In this document: positions 51,769 to 60,726 of the stretch, one piece after another | Numbering within the stretch: the first letter of the stretch is position 1 | Layout of the letters: each line of letters begins with the position of its first letter | Assembly (NCBI GenBank): GCA_016720935.1 | Contig: JADKJP010000006.1 | Location: forward strand, 310,001-374,000 | DNA length: 64,000 nucleotides | Source of the DNA: Bacteroidota bacterium | Lineage (GTDB): Bacteria > Bacteroidota > Bacteroidia > AKYH767-A > 2013-40CM-41-45 | Direction of reading: 5' to 3' | Translations under genes and position numbers: made by a program | Notes under the pieces: generated by a model | The model's input: only the letters and a program-made list of their open reading frames with translations | The model's database searches: none | What the model was told of the DNA's origin: nothing

Positions 51769-53145
51769 ATGAATATCACGAAACAACAGTTGGATGATTT
51801 GAATGCGGTTGTAAAGATCGAGTTACAGCCGGCGGATTATCAGGACCGCGTAAGCCAGGTAATACGTCAGTATCAAAAAACAGCGAGTGTACCGGGATTT
51901 CGTCCTGGTAAAGTCCCTGCCGGAATTATTAAAAAAATGTATGGTAAAGCGGTTCTGGTTGACGAGTTGAATAAACTTCTTTCGGAATCACTGGGCAAAT
52001 ACATCTATGAAAATAAACTCGATGTAATCGGAACACCATTGCCAAAGCAAAGTGAGAAAGAACAGGCTTTTGAAGAAGGAAAAGAATTCGAATTCATGTA
52101 TGAATTGGGAATCGCTCCGGCAATTGAAGTAAGTATGCCGAAGAAAAAAGTTCCTTATTACCTGGTAAAGATTGACGAGAAGATGATTGAAGACGATATC
52201 GCGGATATTCGTCGTCGTTATGGTAAATTCTCGAATCCGGAAGTATCTGAAGAAACAAATATCCTCTACGGAGAATTTAACGAGTTGGATGAAGAAGGAA
52301 ATCTTCGTGAAGGTGGAAATAAAACCACAACTACGCTTTCTATTGAGATGATTAAAGATGTTCAGGAAAGAAAGCAATTCGTGGGTTTGAAGAAAGCTGA
52401 TATCGTTCGATTCAATCCCCGTAAAGTAATTTCCAGCGAAGCGGAACTCACTGCTCTTTTAAAACTGGAAAAAGGTTCACCTTCACTTGAATCGGATTAT
52501 CAGTTCACAGTGATGACGATCAACCAGATTGAGAAAGCTGAAATGAACCAGGAGCTTTTTGATAAAGTTTATGGCGAAGGAATTGTAACTACTGAAGAAG
52601 AATTCCGAGCTAAAATTAAAGAGGGAATCGCGGGCTATTTTGAACGTGAAAGTGACCGTAAGCTGAAAAAAGATTTACGCAATGTATTTCTGGAAGAAAT
52701 GAATATTCCATTGCCGGATGCTTTCCTGAAGCGTATGCTGAAAGCAAACCAGGAGAAGGCAATGGATGAACATTCATTTGAACATGAATATTTTCATGTT
52801 TCAGAAGATCTTCGCTGGAATCTTGTTCAAAGCAAGTTCGCCGCGATAAACAACATTGAAGTTACTGAAGATGAAGTTAAAGATTTGTCGCGCCAGGTTA
52901 TCCGTCAGCAATTTGCTCAATATGGATATTATGAAATGGAACCGGAACGTCTGGAAGACATTGCAACAAGATATCTGAACGAAGAAGGAAATTATGATAA
53001 GCTCGAAAGATCCATTCGTGAAAATAAAGTGTTTGATGTTTTGAAAAAAGAAGTGAAGCTCGATATGATTGAGCTTCCTTATGCTGACTTTGTAACTAAG
53101 CTGAATGAGAAAACAACTCACGAGCTGGAGCATCATCACGACTAA
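51769..53145 (+). CDS. tig: Trigger factor (ribosome-associated chaperone)
   Basis: The 458-residue protein begins with the ribosome-binding domain, including the signature VPGFRPGKVPAGIIKKMYG at about residues 41-59. The middle region replaces a clear FKBP-type PPIase with a divergent stretch, and the C-terminal arms are helical (EEFRAKIKEGIAGYFERESD, VFLEEMNIPLPDAFLKRML). It binds nascent chains at the tunnel exit. The PPIase domain is usually weak in this phylum. clpP and clpX lie downstream, as in many bacteria, but a secreted protein gene is inserted between. Confidence 0.94.
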   Translation: MNITKQQLDDLNAVVKIELQPADYQDRVSQVIRQYQKTASVPGFRPGKVPAGIIKKMYGKAVLVDELNKLLSESLGKYIYENKLDVIGTPLPKQSEKEQAFEEGKEFEFMYELGIAPAIEVSMPKKKVPYYLVKIDEKMIEDDIADIRRRYGKFSNPEVSEETNILYGEFNELDEEGNLREGGNKTTTTLSIEMIKDVQERKQFVGLKKADIVRFNPRKVISSEAELTALLKLEKGSPSLESDYQFTVMTINQIEKAEMNQELFDKVYGEGIVTTEEEFRAKIKEGIAGYFERESDRKLKKDLRNVFLEEMNIPLPDAFLKRMLKANQEKAMDEHSFEHEYFHVSEDLRWNLVQSKFAAINNIEVTEDEVKDLSRQVIRQQFAQYGYYEMEPERLEDIATRYLNEEGNYDKLERSIRENKVFDVLKKEVKLDMIELPYADFVTKLNEKTTHELEHHHD

Positions 53146-53188
53146 AAACCACTCCGTACTAAGTCCGGAATTTTATGAAAATAATAAT

Positions 53189-53217
53189 AAGCCAGTCAAT
53201 CAGACTGGCTTTTTTAT
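53189..53217 (+). terminator. Terminator after tig
   Basis: AAGCCAGTC-AATCA-GACTGGCTT followed by T5 or more. Confidence 0.9.
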
Positions 53218-53355
53218 TTATAACGTTTCCTGGAATTTTAGACTAGACTTTACTGCTATTGAGTTGTTGTATGAATGAAGTCGGAGTGAGGGCATAAGTT
53301 AAAAGATCTTCCGATTTTTAATTACCTTGTTGTTGCTTTAGTAGATTTTTTACCA

Positions 53356-54396
53356 ATGAATCATTCAAAAATTTTCATTTTAATATTGCTGATGATATTG
53401 CCCTGCCGCAGTTATTGTCAGGATATTTCACAGGATAATTCAGTGCCGTCCCTAAGATTACCGGGTTGCCATACACCGGCACCATTCTACCCTTACATTT
53501 CACCTCCGCTTGGTTGGCTTGGTGACATTGCATTCGTAGGTCAGGATATATGGGTTGGCGGGAGTACCGGATGGATTTATAAAATAAAATCCCAAACAGG
53601 TCAGTTGCTGGATTCCATGGATACTCATCTCAATGTAGCTATTGATGGAATTACCTATGGAAATAATTCTTTGTGGGTTGCACAAAGTTATAATGGCAAT
53701 TCCATTCTCAAGATTGACCCGGTTACTAAAACCATCCTTCAAACATTAACAAACCCCGTTGCTTCCCAGTTTACCCATGGGATGTTGTTCCATAATAATC
53801 AGTTATGGATAAATATGTTTTGGTCCGGCACTACGGATACAACTTTTGTGCTCGATACACTCTGCCACATTGTAACCAGGTTTCCGAACCATGCATACTA
53901 CAGTCATGGTATTGCCTTTGACGGAACCAATTTCTGGATCACGGTGAATCAACAGCCTCCCAACCAGGACGAATATTTATTCAAGTATGATCAAAATTTT
54001 CAATTGCTTGACTCAATGCCGATTCCGGGAGGAGAATTCCCCAATGGGCTGGCTTATTATGGAGGTTGTCTCTGGCTTGCAAATGCGGATTCTCTTAATA
54101 TCTATATCATGTGCGAAATAACATCGGGTATTTCTCATTCAGCATCAACAAAGGAGACGGTGGATATTTTCCCGGTTCCTGTTAAAGGTGAAATGAATGT
54201 TCGTTTTTCAGATCCTGAGGAAGTAAAGAGAGTGGAATTTTTTAATCCGTCAGGATATTTATTGTTGTGTAAGGAAAATGATGGCAGGGATGTGATCACG
54301 ATACCTGCCTCTAATTTCAATTGCTCTTTTCTATTGGTTCGAATAGTCAGAAGGGATGAAAGCTATGATATTCGGAAAGTTATCGTAATGCAATGA
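53356..54396 (+). CDS. Secreted beta-propeller-like protein with T9SS-like C-terminus
   Basis: The 346-residue protein has a signal peptide (MNHSKIFILILLMILPCRSYCQ). Its middle shows repeated blades with W-x-G-x or LWV patterns (GDIAFVGQDIWVGGSTGWIY, ITYGNNSLWVAQSYNG, MLFHNNQLWINMFW, IAFDGTNFWITV), similar to glutamine cyclotransferase/NHL-type propellers. The last 80 residues fit a T9SS sorting domain (VDIFPVPVKGEMNVRF, VEFFNPSGYLLL, then SYDIRKVIVMQ), though the usual PNP motif is PVP here. It should be secreted. It lies between tig and clpP but is separated from tig by a terminator. Confidence 0.85.
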   Translation: MNHSKIFILILLMILPCRSYCQDISQDNSVPSLRLPGCHTPAPFYPYISPPLGWLGDIAFVGQDIWVGGSTGWIYKIKSQTGQLLDSMDTHLNVAIDGITYGNNSLWVAQSYNGNSILKIDPVTKTILQTLTNPVASQFTHGMLFHNNQLWINMFWSGTTDTTFVLDTLCHIVTRFPNHAYYSHGIAFDGTNFWITVNQQPPNQDEYLFKYDQNFQLLDSMPIPGGEFPNGLAYYGGCLWLANADSLNIYIMCEITSGISHSASTKETVDIFPVPVKGEMNVRFSDPEEVKRVEFFNPSGYLLLCKENDGRDVITIPASNFNCSFLLVRIVRRDESYDIRKVIVMQ

Positions 54397-54556
54397 GTTG
54401 ATGTTCCGGATTCCCCAAAAATTACCTGTACATAATTGAACCTTTCGACCATTAATTTCGTTGAGGTTGTGGAATTGCTTTAAATGGATTGGTTTTCGTT
54501 GTTGAAAACTATTTCCAGTGGAAGGAAGTCCGGTGCAGGAGGGGAGTAATTTTGGT

Positions 54557-54579
54557 ATGCTGAAAATATTTTTCGGCAT
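54557..54579 (+). terminator. Hairpin upstream of clpP, possible weak terminator
   Basis: ATGCTGAAAA pairs with TTTTCGGCAT (one G-T pair) with a 3-nt loop. There is no T tract after it, so its role is uncertain. Confidence 0.35.
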
Positions 54580-54617
54580 GATGCGTCTACTAGTACAATA
54601 ATATACCTCATAAACTT

Positions 54618-54624
54618 TAAGGAG
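54618..54624 (+). promoter_or_regulatory. Strong Shine-Dalgarno sequence of clpP
   Basis: TAAGGAG sits 4 nt before ATG 54629. A near-perfect Shine-Dalgarno is unusual in Bacteroidota, and no other gene in the window has one as good; it supports this start and suggests efficient translation. Confidence 0.6.
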
Positions 54625-54628
54625 AACT

Positions 54629-55306
54629 ATGAATTATTCAGATGAATTTAGAAAGTATGCTGTGAAACACCGTGGAATCAGCAGCTTATCGGTCGACTCA
54701 TTTGTTTCGGCTGTAAGAGCTGATTACATATCACCAACAATTATTGAAGAACGTCAGCTCAATATCGCGACCATGGATGTGTTTTCCCGTCTGATGATGG
54801 ACCGGATTATCTTCCTCGGCGTAGGTATTAATGACTATGTATCCAATATCATCCAGGCTCAATTGCTGTTTCTTGAATCGGTGGATGCAAAGAAGGATAT
54901 TCAGATTTACATGAATAGTCCGGGCGGATCAGTGTATGCCGGTTTGGGCATTTACGATACGATGCAATTTGTTCAACCCGCGATCGCTACGATTTGTACA
55001 GGCATGGCGGCTTCCATGGCAGCTGTGCTGATGTGCGCGGGAACAAAAGGCAAGCGGGCAGCTTTGAAACATGCCCGTATCATGATACACCAGCCAATGG
55101 GTGGAGCAGAGGGACAAGCTTCCGATATTGAAATCACAGCTCGTGAAATTCAAAAATTGAAGAAAGAACTGTACGAAATCATTGCCACTCATTCCGGACA
55201 GGAATACGATAGGGTTTGGAAAGATTCAGATCGTGATTACTGGATGACTGCGGAGGAATCCAAGGCCTATGGAATGATCGATGAAATTCTTACCAGGAAG
55301 AAATAA
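54629..55306 (+). CDS. clpP: ATP-dependent Clp protease proteolytic subunit
   Basis: The 225-residue serine protease has the nucleophile Ser129 in GMAASM and His154 in IMIHQP, with the Asp in the later QEYDRVWKDSDRDYWM region. FLGVGINDYVSNIIQAQLLF and MNSPGGSVYAGLGIYDTMQF are family signatures. About 30 residues before the conserved core exceed the length of E. coli ClpP and may be a propeptide or a phylum-specific extension. ClpP forms the 14-mer chamber with ClpX, whose gene follows. Confidence 0.97.
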   Translation: MNYSDEFRKYAVKHRGISSLSVDSFVSAVRADYISPTIIEERQLNIATMDVFSRLMMDRIIFLGVGINDYVSNIIQAQLLFLESVDAKKDIQIYMNSPGGSVYAGLGIYDTMQFVQPAIATICTGMAASMAAVLMCAGTKGKRAALKHARIMIHQPMGGAEGQASDIEITAREIQKLKKELYEIIATHSGQEYDRVWKDSDRDYWMTAEESKAYGMIDEILTRKK

Positions 55307-55334
55307 GAAAGAGCATTTCTTACGATTTTGATTT

Positions 55335-55398
55335 AAAACGCAAGCTTGAAGACCAAATAGTTTAAGAATTTGAACTATTTTCTTTAGCTTGCGTTTAA
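55335..55398 (+). terminator. Long hairpin between clpP and clpX
   Basis: AAACGCAAGCT pairs with AGCTTGCGTTT, and an inner AAATAGTT/AACTATTT pair extends the stem. It ends in AAATTTT, a weak T tract, so it may only partly stop transcripts or stabilise the clpP message. Confidence 0.6.
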
Positions 55399-55423
55399 AT
55401 TTTCTAATCCTTCGCTGTTTTTT

Positions 55424-56665
55424 ATGAAAAATCAGAAAGAAATCAAGTGTTCATTTTGCGGACGTGATAAAAGCGAGACTTACGTATTAATCGCCGGTAT
55501 CACAGGTCATATCTGTGATCAGTGTATTCAGCAAGCACAAAACATTCTCAATGATGAGATGAACAGTAAGCTGAAAAACACCATAAACGGACACCTGACC
55601 CTTTTAAAACCTACAGAAATCAAGAAATTTCTGGATCAATATGTAATTGGTCAGGATGAAGCTAAGAAAGTACTCGCTGTTGCGGTTTACAATCATTACA
55701 AAAGGATTTCCTCGAAAATTAAGAAGCAGGATGAGGTTGAAATTGAAAAATCGAACATCATCCTTGTAGGTGAAACGGGTACAGGAAAAACGCTGCTGGC
55801 ACGTACCATTGCGAAGATGCTGAATGTTCCATTTTGCATTGCTGATGCAACAGTTCTCACTGAGGCAGGATATGTTGGGGAAGATGTAGAAAGCATTCTT
55901 ACCCGTTTGTTACAGTCGGCTGATTACGATGTAGCCTCTGCGGAAAGAGGTATCGTTTATATTGACGAAATTGATAAAATCGCCCGTAAGAGTGATAATC
56001 CATCTATCACGCGTGATGTTAGTGGAGAAGGCGTACAGCAAGCATTACTCAAATTGCTAGAGGGTTCCATGGTTAATGTTCCTCCTCAAGGGGGAAGGAA
56101 GCATCCGGAACAAAAGATGATCACCATGGATACTCAGAATATCCTGTTCATTTGTGGTGGGGCGTTTGACGGAATCGATAAAAAGATCGCGAAACGTCTA
56201 CAGGCGAATGCGATTGGATTCAAAGCCGGCAAGGATAATGACCAGATTGATAAGGCGAATTATTTACAATACATCTCACCAGTTGATTTGAAAGCTTTTG
56301 GAATCATTCCCGAGCTGATAGGCAGATTGCCGGTCTTGGCACATTTGGATCCGCTTGACAAGGTAACTTTAAGGGCTATTTTGTCTGAGCCGAAGAATGC
56401 ATTGATGAAACAATACGAGAAATTGTTCCAAATTGAGGGAATTACCCTGAATGTAGACAAGGCAGTATTGGATTTCATTGTAGAAAAGGCTTTTGAATTC
56501 AAACTTGGAGCCAGGGGATTGAGATCCATCTGTGAGGCTATTCTATTAGATGCCATGTTTGAACTCCCGACCAGTAAGCAGGGGATTAAGGACTTTCATG
56601 TTACGCTGAGTTATGCCAAAGAGAAATTCGCGAAATCGAATGTTAATAAACTGAAAGTAGCCTGA
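55424..56665 (+). CDS. clpX: ATP-dependent Clp protease ATP-binding subunit ClpX
   Basis: The 413-residue unfoldase has the N-terminal zinc domain (CSFCGRDKSE and HICDQCI), Walker A VGETGTGKTLLA at about residues 111-122, Walker B GIVYIDEIDKIARK near 178, sensor I LFICGGAFDG and sensor II GARGLRSI. It feeds unfolded proteins to ClpP. It follows clpP after 117 bp containing a hairpin. A strong terminator follows. Confidence 0.98.
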   Translation: MKNQKEIKCSFCGRDKSETYVLIAGITGHICDQCIQQAQNILNDEMNSKLKNTINGHLTLLKPTEIKKFLDQYVIGQDEAKKVLAVAVYNHYKRISSKIKKQDEVEIEKSNIILVGETGTGKTLLARTIAKMLNVPFCIADATVLTEAGYVGEDVESILTRLLQSADYDVASAERGIVYIDEIDKIARKSDNPSITRDVSGEGVQQALLKLLEGSMVNVPPQGGRKHPEQKMITMDTQNILFICGGAFDGIDKKIAKRLQANAIGFKAGKDNDQIDKANYLQYISPVDLKAFGIIPELIGRLPVLAHLDPLDKVTLRAILSEPKNALMKQYEKLFQIEGITLNVDKAVLDFIVEKAFEFKLGARGLRSICEAILLDAMFELPTSKQGIKDFHVTLSYAKEKFAKSNVNKLKVA

Positions 56666-56689
56666 TCGAGGCTTTTCAAAATAATCCGT

Positions 56690-56720
56690 GCTGCCATCTT
56701 TATTGATGGCAGCTTTTTTT
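56690..56720 (+). terminator. Terminator after clpX
   Basis: GCTGCCATC-TTTATT-GATGGCAGC followed by T7. Confidence 0.93.
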
Positions 56721-57010
56721 GTGCCATTTTATGAATTGAACAGCCTGAAGGCAAATATTTTAGGATACTTCGATTTTAGAATAAAATTCAGGAATTCTGT
56801 TCATAAAATTTTAATTTACTAATTTTTAATAATCATTTATCCCTGCTTTCCGGCCTTTTCCTTCTTTCGTCCAGATTTTCAGTCGATTTGTTGAAAATAT
56901 TTTATCAACAGGATTTGGTAAATAAAAAAGATCGTGTACCTTTGCATTCCCTAAAAATAGGGTAAAAACGCATAATTACCTGAATCTTAACCCGAAAGAA
57001 ACGATTAAGA
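56721..57010 (+). other. Intergenic region upstream of the ribosomal operon
   Basis: This AT-rich stretch contains no gene between the clpX terminator and rpsL. Its right part holds the operon promoter and a leader of about 60 nt. Confidence 0.6.
56914..56944 (+). promoter_or_regulatory. Promoter of the str/S10 ribosomal operon
   Basis: TTTG (56914-56917), 19 nt, then TACCTTTG (56937-56944) followed by C: a full match to the Bacteroidota -33/-7 consensus. It is the best promoter in the window. Confidence 0.85.
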
Positions 57011-57406
57011 ATGCCTACAATACAGCAGTTAGTTCGCAAGGGACGTGAAAAATTGATTGATAAGAGCAAATCACCGGCTCTTGCATCTTGTCCTCAGCGT
57101 CGTGGTGTTTGTACACGTGTGTACACGACAACTCCAAAGAAGCCGAATTCGGCGATGCGTAAGGTTGCCCGTGTACGTTTGACCAACAAATACGAGGTTA
57201 CAGCATACATTCCGGGTGAAGGGCACAATCTTCAGGAGCACTCTATCGTGATGATTCGTGGAGGCCGGGTAAAAGATCTTCCGGGAGTACGTTACCACAT
57301 CATTCGTGGAACACTCGATACAGCCGGAGTTGAGGGTCGTAAACAACAACGTAGTAAATACGGCACAAAGCGTCCAAAAGCGGGTGCTCCAGCTGCTAAG
57401 AAATAA
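57011..57406 (+). CDS. rpsL: 30S ribosomal protein uS12
   Basis: The 131-residue protein has the universal S12 motifs TTPKKPNSAMRKVARVRL and GGRVKDLPGVRYHIIRG. The lysines whose change gives streptomycin resistance (in PKKPNSA and GRVKDLPG) are the sensitive forms. S12 sits at the decoding centre. It is the first gene of the operon, with a strong promoter and about 60 nt of leader. Confidence 0.99.
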   Translation: MPTIQQLVRKGREKLIDKSKSPALASCPQRRGVCTRVYTTTPKKPNSAMRKVARVRLTNKYEVTAYIPGEGHNLQEHSIVMIRGGRVKDLPGVRYHIIRGTLDTAGVEGRKQQRSKYGTKRPKAGAPAAKK

Positions 57407-57453
57407 TTAAAAAATTAAGAACGAAAGTTCGCAATCAACAGGACTGAAATACG

Positions 57454-57921
57454 ATGCGTAAGTCGAAACCAAAAAAGAGAATTCTGTTACCAGATCCGAA
57501 ATTCAACGATACACTGGTTACCCGTTTTGTGAATAACCTGATGTACGGCGGAAACAAGAGTACCGCTTATGGTATTTTTTACGATGCTGTTACACGTGTT
57601 GAAGAAAAGACCAAAGAAAATGGTCTGGATATGTGGAAAAAAGCAATGACCAACGTGATGCCAACCGTAGAGGTAAAGAGCCGTCGTGTAGGTGGAGCGA
57701 CTTTCCAGATTCCGAGTGAAATTCGTCCGGATCGCAGAATTGCATTGACAATAAAATGGTTGATTTCATATTCACGCAGTCGTAATGAGAAATCAATGGC
57801 AGAACGTCTGGCTGGTGAAATCATCGCAGCTTCAAAAGGTGAAGGTGCTGCAGTAAAGAAAAAAGAAGATACGCACAGGATGGCAGAGGCGAACAAAGCG
57901 TTCTCTCACTTCAAAGCATAA
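57454..57921 (+). CDS. rpsG: 30S ribosomal protein uS7
   Basis: The 155-residue protein matches S7: MRKSKPKKRILLPDPKFND, VTRFVNNLMYGGNKSTAYGI, VEVKSRRVGGATFQIPSEIR and the helical C-terminus. S7 nucleates assembly of the 30S head and can repress its own operon in other bacteria. It follows rpsL by 47 bp and precedes an unusually long 254-bp gap before fusA. Confidence 0.99.
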   Translation: MRKSKPKKRILLPDPKFNDTLVTRFVNNLMYGGNKSTAYGIFYDAVTRVEEKTKENGLDMWKKAMTNVMPTVEVKSRRVGGATFQIPSEIRPDRRIALTIKWLISYSRSRNEKSMAERLAGEIIAASKGEGAAVKKKEDTHRMAEANKAFSHFKA

Positions 57922-58175
57922 ATAAAAGAGTGCAGCACGAGACTATAGAAAGGGTCGCTTGCTGAAAATTGAATAAACGACGAGCAATCGTCACCCATAA
58001 TAAGTAGTTCTTTCTTTTCAGGATAACCACTGACTTGCCGCAGAAAACGAGCAAGGGAAACTACAGGATAACTGAGTCGGACGCTGGAAACAGCGGAAGA
58101 GAATACCGGTTCAAAGTGTCCCGTTATCGCGAAAAAAGAAATAACTATCGTTATGATTAACGGATAACTAATCAG
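57922..58175 (+). promoter_or_regulatory. Long rpsG-fusA spacer, possible leader or internal promoter region
   Basis: The 254 bp hold no open frame of note and are richer in G and A than other gaps here. CCGTTA near 58131 can pair with TAACGG near 58160, close to the fusA start, and further short inverted repeats such as ACGACGAGCA/CGAGCAAGGG are weaker. In other bacteria S7 regulates at this junction. Neither a consensus -7 element nor a known structured RNA was recognised. Confidence 0.35.
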
Positions 58176-60302
58176 ATGAGCAAAGAATTATCACATACTC
58201 GCAACATTGGGATCTCTGCACACATTGATGCAGGAAAGACGACCACGACCGAACGTGTCCTTTACTATACTGGTAAGGTTCATAAAATCGGTGAAGTACA
58301 CGAAGGTGCTGCTACCATGGACTGGATGGTTCAGGAGCAGGAGCGTGGAATCACCATTACATCGGCGGCTACAACTACTTATTGGAATTACCTCAACGAA
58401 GTTTATAAAATTAACATCATTGATACTCCGGGACACGTTGACTTCACTGTAGAAGTTGAGCGTTCACTGCGTGTACTCGATGGTGCTGTCGCGCTTTTCT
58501 GTGCGGTTGGTGGTGTTGAACCTCAATCTGAAACAGTATGGCGTCAGATGAACAAATATCACGTTCCGCGTATAGGTTTTGTCAACAAGATGGACCGTGC
58601 CGGAGCGAACTTTTTGAATGTTGTTCAGCAGGTAAAAGAGCGTCTTCACGGAAATCCGGTTCCACTTCAGCTTCCTATTGGTGCTGAGGATATGTTCAAA
58701 GGTGTTGTTGATTTGATTTCAAACAAAGCCATTATCTGGCATGATGAAACGAAAGGAGCAACCTTTGATGAAGTTCCTATTCCGATCGATATGCAGGCAG
58801 AAGTGAATCACTGGCGTGCAAACCTGGTGGAAGCTGTTGCTGAATTTGACGATCACCTGATGGAGAAATTTTTCGAGAACCCGAATTCCATCACTGAAGA
58901 TGAATTGCGTATTGCTATCCGTAAGGCTACTATCGCGATGAAGATTACTCCTTTGATGTGTGGTTCAGCCTTCAAGAACAAAGGTGTTCAGGCGATGCTT
59001 GACGGAGTGATCCAGTATCTTCCTGCACCAACAGATGTTGCTGCAGTAAAAGGAATCAATCCTGAGACAGATAAAGAAGAAGAACGCAGACCTGATCCAA
59101 AAGATAAATTTGCTGCTCTTGCATTTAAAATCATGACGGATCCTTTCGTGGGTCGTCTGGCTTTCTTCCGTGTATATTCCGGAAGACTGGATGCAGGTAG
59201 TTATGTGCTCAATGCACGTTCCAATAAGAATGAGCGTATCTCACGTATCATCCGTATGCACGCGAACAAACAAAGTCCGATCGACTTTATTGAAGCGGGT
59301 GACATCGGTGCTGCAGTTGGTTTCAAAGAAATCAAAACAGGAGATACACTTTGTGATCCAAACAATCCAATTGTACTTGAGTCCATGAGCTTCCCGGTAC
59401 CGGTTATCGGTCTTGCGGTTGAGCCAAAGACTCAGGCGGACATGGACAAAATGGGTATGGCTCTCGCGAAACTCGCGGAAGAGGATCCTACATTCCGTGT
59501 ACATACTGATGAAGAAACAGGACAAACTGTAATCTCCGGAATGGGAGAGTTGCACCTTGAGATCATCGTGGATCGTCTGAAGCGTGAATTTAAAGTTGAA
59601 TGTAACCAGGGTGCTCCTCAGGTTAACTATAAAGAAGCTCTTACAGCAGGCACCAATCACCGTGAAGTTTACAAAAAGCAAACCGGTGGTCGTGGTAAAT
59701 TCGCTGACATTCAGTTCGAGATTTCTCCTGCTGATAAAGAGTGGCTGGAAAAAGGTCATACCGGTCTTCAGTTTGTGAATGAAATTACCGGTGGTAATAT
59801 CCCACGTGAATTCGTTCCTTCTGTTCAGAAAGGTTTTGAGCAGGCAATGAACAATGGTCCATTGGCCGGTTATCACCTCGACAGTATGAAAGTTCGTCTG
59901 TTCGACGGTTCTTACCACAGTGTTGACTCTGATGCTTTGTCATTCGAAATCTGTGCCAAGATCGGTTTCCGTGAAGCGGCAAGCAAAGCGAAGCCGGTGT
60001 TGATGGAGCCTATCATGAAGGTAGAAGTAGTTACTCCTGATCTGTACATGGGAGACGTAATGGGTGATTTGAACAAACGTCGTGGTCACCTTGAAGGTAT
60101 GGACACACGTGCGGGAGCTCAGGTTATCAAAGCAAAAGTTCCGCTGTCTGAAATGTTTGGTTATGTAACTTCTTTGCGTACCATCACTTCCGGTCGCGCT
60201 TCTTCTACAATGGAATTCTCTCACTACGCTGAATGCCCACGCAGCCTTGCTGAAGAAGTAATTGCAAAAGCAAAAGGTAAAGCGAAAGCTGAAAAAGTAT
60301 AA
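58176..60302 (+). CDS. fusA: Elongation factor G
   Basis: The 708-residue GTPase has G1 AHIDAGKTTTTERVLYYTG, switch II DTPGHVDFTVEVERSLRVLD, NKMDRAGANF and the EF-G domains III-V (SGMGELHLEIIVDRLKREFK, GRGKFADIQFE). The C-terminus is Lys/Ala-rich (KAKGKAKAEKV). It catalyses ribosomal translocation. It lies third in the operon, and tuf does not follow. Confidence 0.98.
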   Translation: MSKELSHTRNIGISAHIDAGKTTTTERVLYYTGKVHKIGEVHEGAATMDWMVQEQERGITITSAATTTYWNYLNEVYKINIIDTPGHVDFTVEVERSLRVLDGAVALFCAVGGVEPQSETVWRQMNKYHVPRIGFVNKMDRAGANFLNVVQQVKERLHGNPVPLQLPIGAEDMFKGVVDLISNKAIIWHDETKGATFDEVPIPIDMQAEVNHWRANLVEAVAEFDDHLMEKFFENPNSITEDELRIAIRKATIAMKITPLMCGSAFKNKGVQAMLDGVIQYLPAPTDVAAVKGINPETDKEEERRPDPKDKFAALAFKIMTDPFVGRLAFFRVYSGRLDAGSYVLNARSNKNERISRIIRMHANKQSPIDFIEAGDIGAAVGFKEIKTGDTLCDPNNPIVLESMSFPVPVIGLAVEPKTQADMDKMGMALAKLAEEDPTFRVHTDEETGQTVISGMGELHLEIIVDRLKREFKVECNQGAPQVNYKEALTAGTNHREVYKKQTGGRGKFADIQFEISPADKEWLEKGHTGLQFVNEITGGNIPREFVPSVQKGFEQAMNNGPLAGYHLDSMKVRLFDGSYHSVDSDALSFEICAKIGFREAASKAKPVLMEPIMKVEVVTPDLYMGDVMGDLNKRRGHLEGMDTRAGAQVIKAKVPLSEMFGYVTSLRTITSGRASSTMEFSHYAECPRSLAEEVIAKAKGKAKAEKV

Positions 60303-60346
60303 TTGTAAAAATATTAGTACCGAATCTATATAAACGTTCTTTCATC

Positions 60347-60655
60347 ATGTCTCAGCGAATCCGCATCAAATTAAAATCCTACGATCACAACCTGGTTGAC
60401 AAATCAGCAGAGAAGATCGTGAAAACTGTGAAGATCACAGGTGCTGTAGTGAACGGACCAATTCCGTTACCAACAGACAAAAAGATCTTTACTGTTCTCC
60501 GTTCCCCTCACGTGAACAAGAAGGCACGTGAACAATTCCAATTGTGTTCATACAAGCGTCTTCTCGACATCTACAATTCCTCAGCGAAAACAGTGGATGC
60601 CTTAATGAAACTGGAGTTGCCGAGTGGTGTGGAAGTAGAAATCAAAGCGAGTTAA
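60347..60655 (+). CDS. rpsJ: 30S ribosomal protein uS10
   Basis: The 102-residue protein matches S10: RIRIKLKSYDHNLVDKSAEK, VKITGAVVNGPIPLPTDKKI and SPHVNKKAREQFQLCSYKRL. S10 also takes part in transcription antitermination with NusB. The gene directly follows fusA by 44 bp, joining the str and S10 operons. Confidence 0.99.
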   Translation: MSQRIRIKLKSYDHNLVDKSAEKIVKTVKITGAVVNGPIPLPTDKKIFTVLRSPHVNKKAREQFQLCSYKRLLDIYNSSAKTVDALMKLELPSGVEVEIKAS

Positions 60656-60726
60656 TCAATTACAATAAATAAAATGGCGAATGTTTGAAGCAAAACTTCA
60701 AACCGCTGGCCCAAAAACGAAAAACC

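Noticed and set aside
59241..59918. Open frame of 225 codons antisense to fusA
   Set aside because: It is a mirror of the strongly biased codon use of fusA; no start signal or protein motif was seen.
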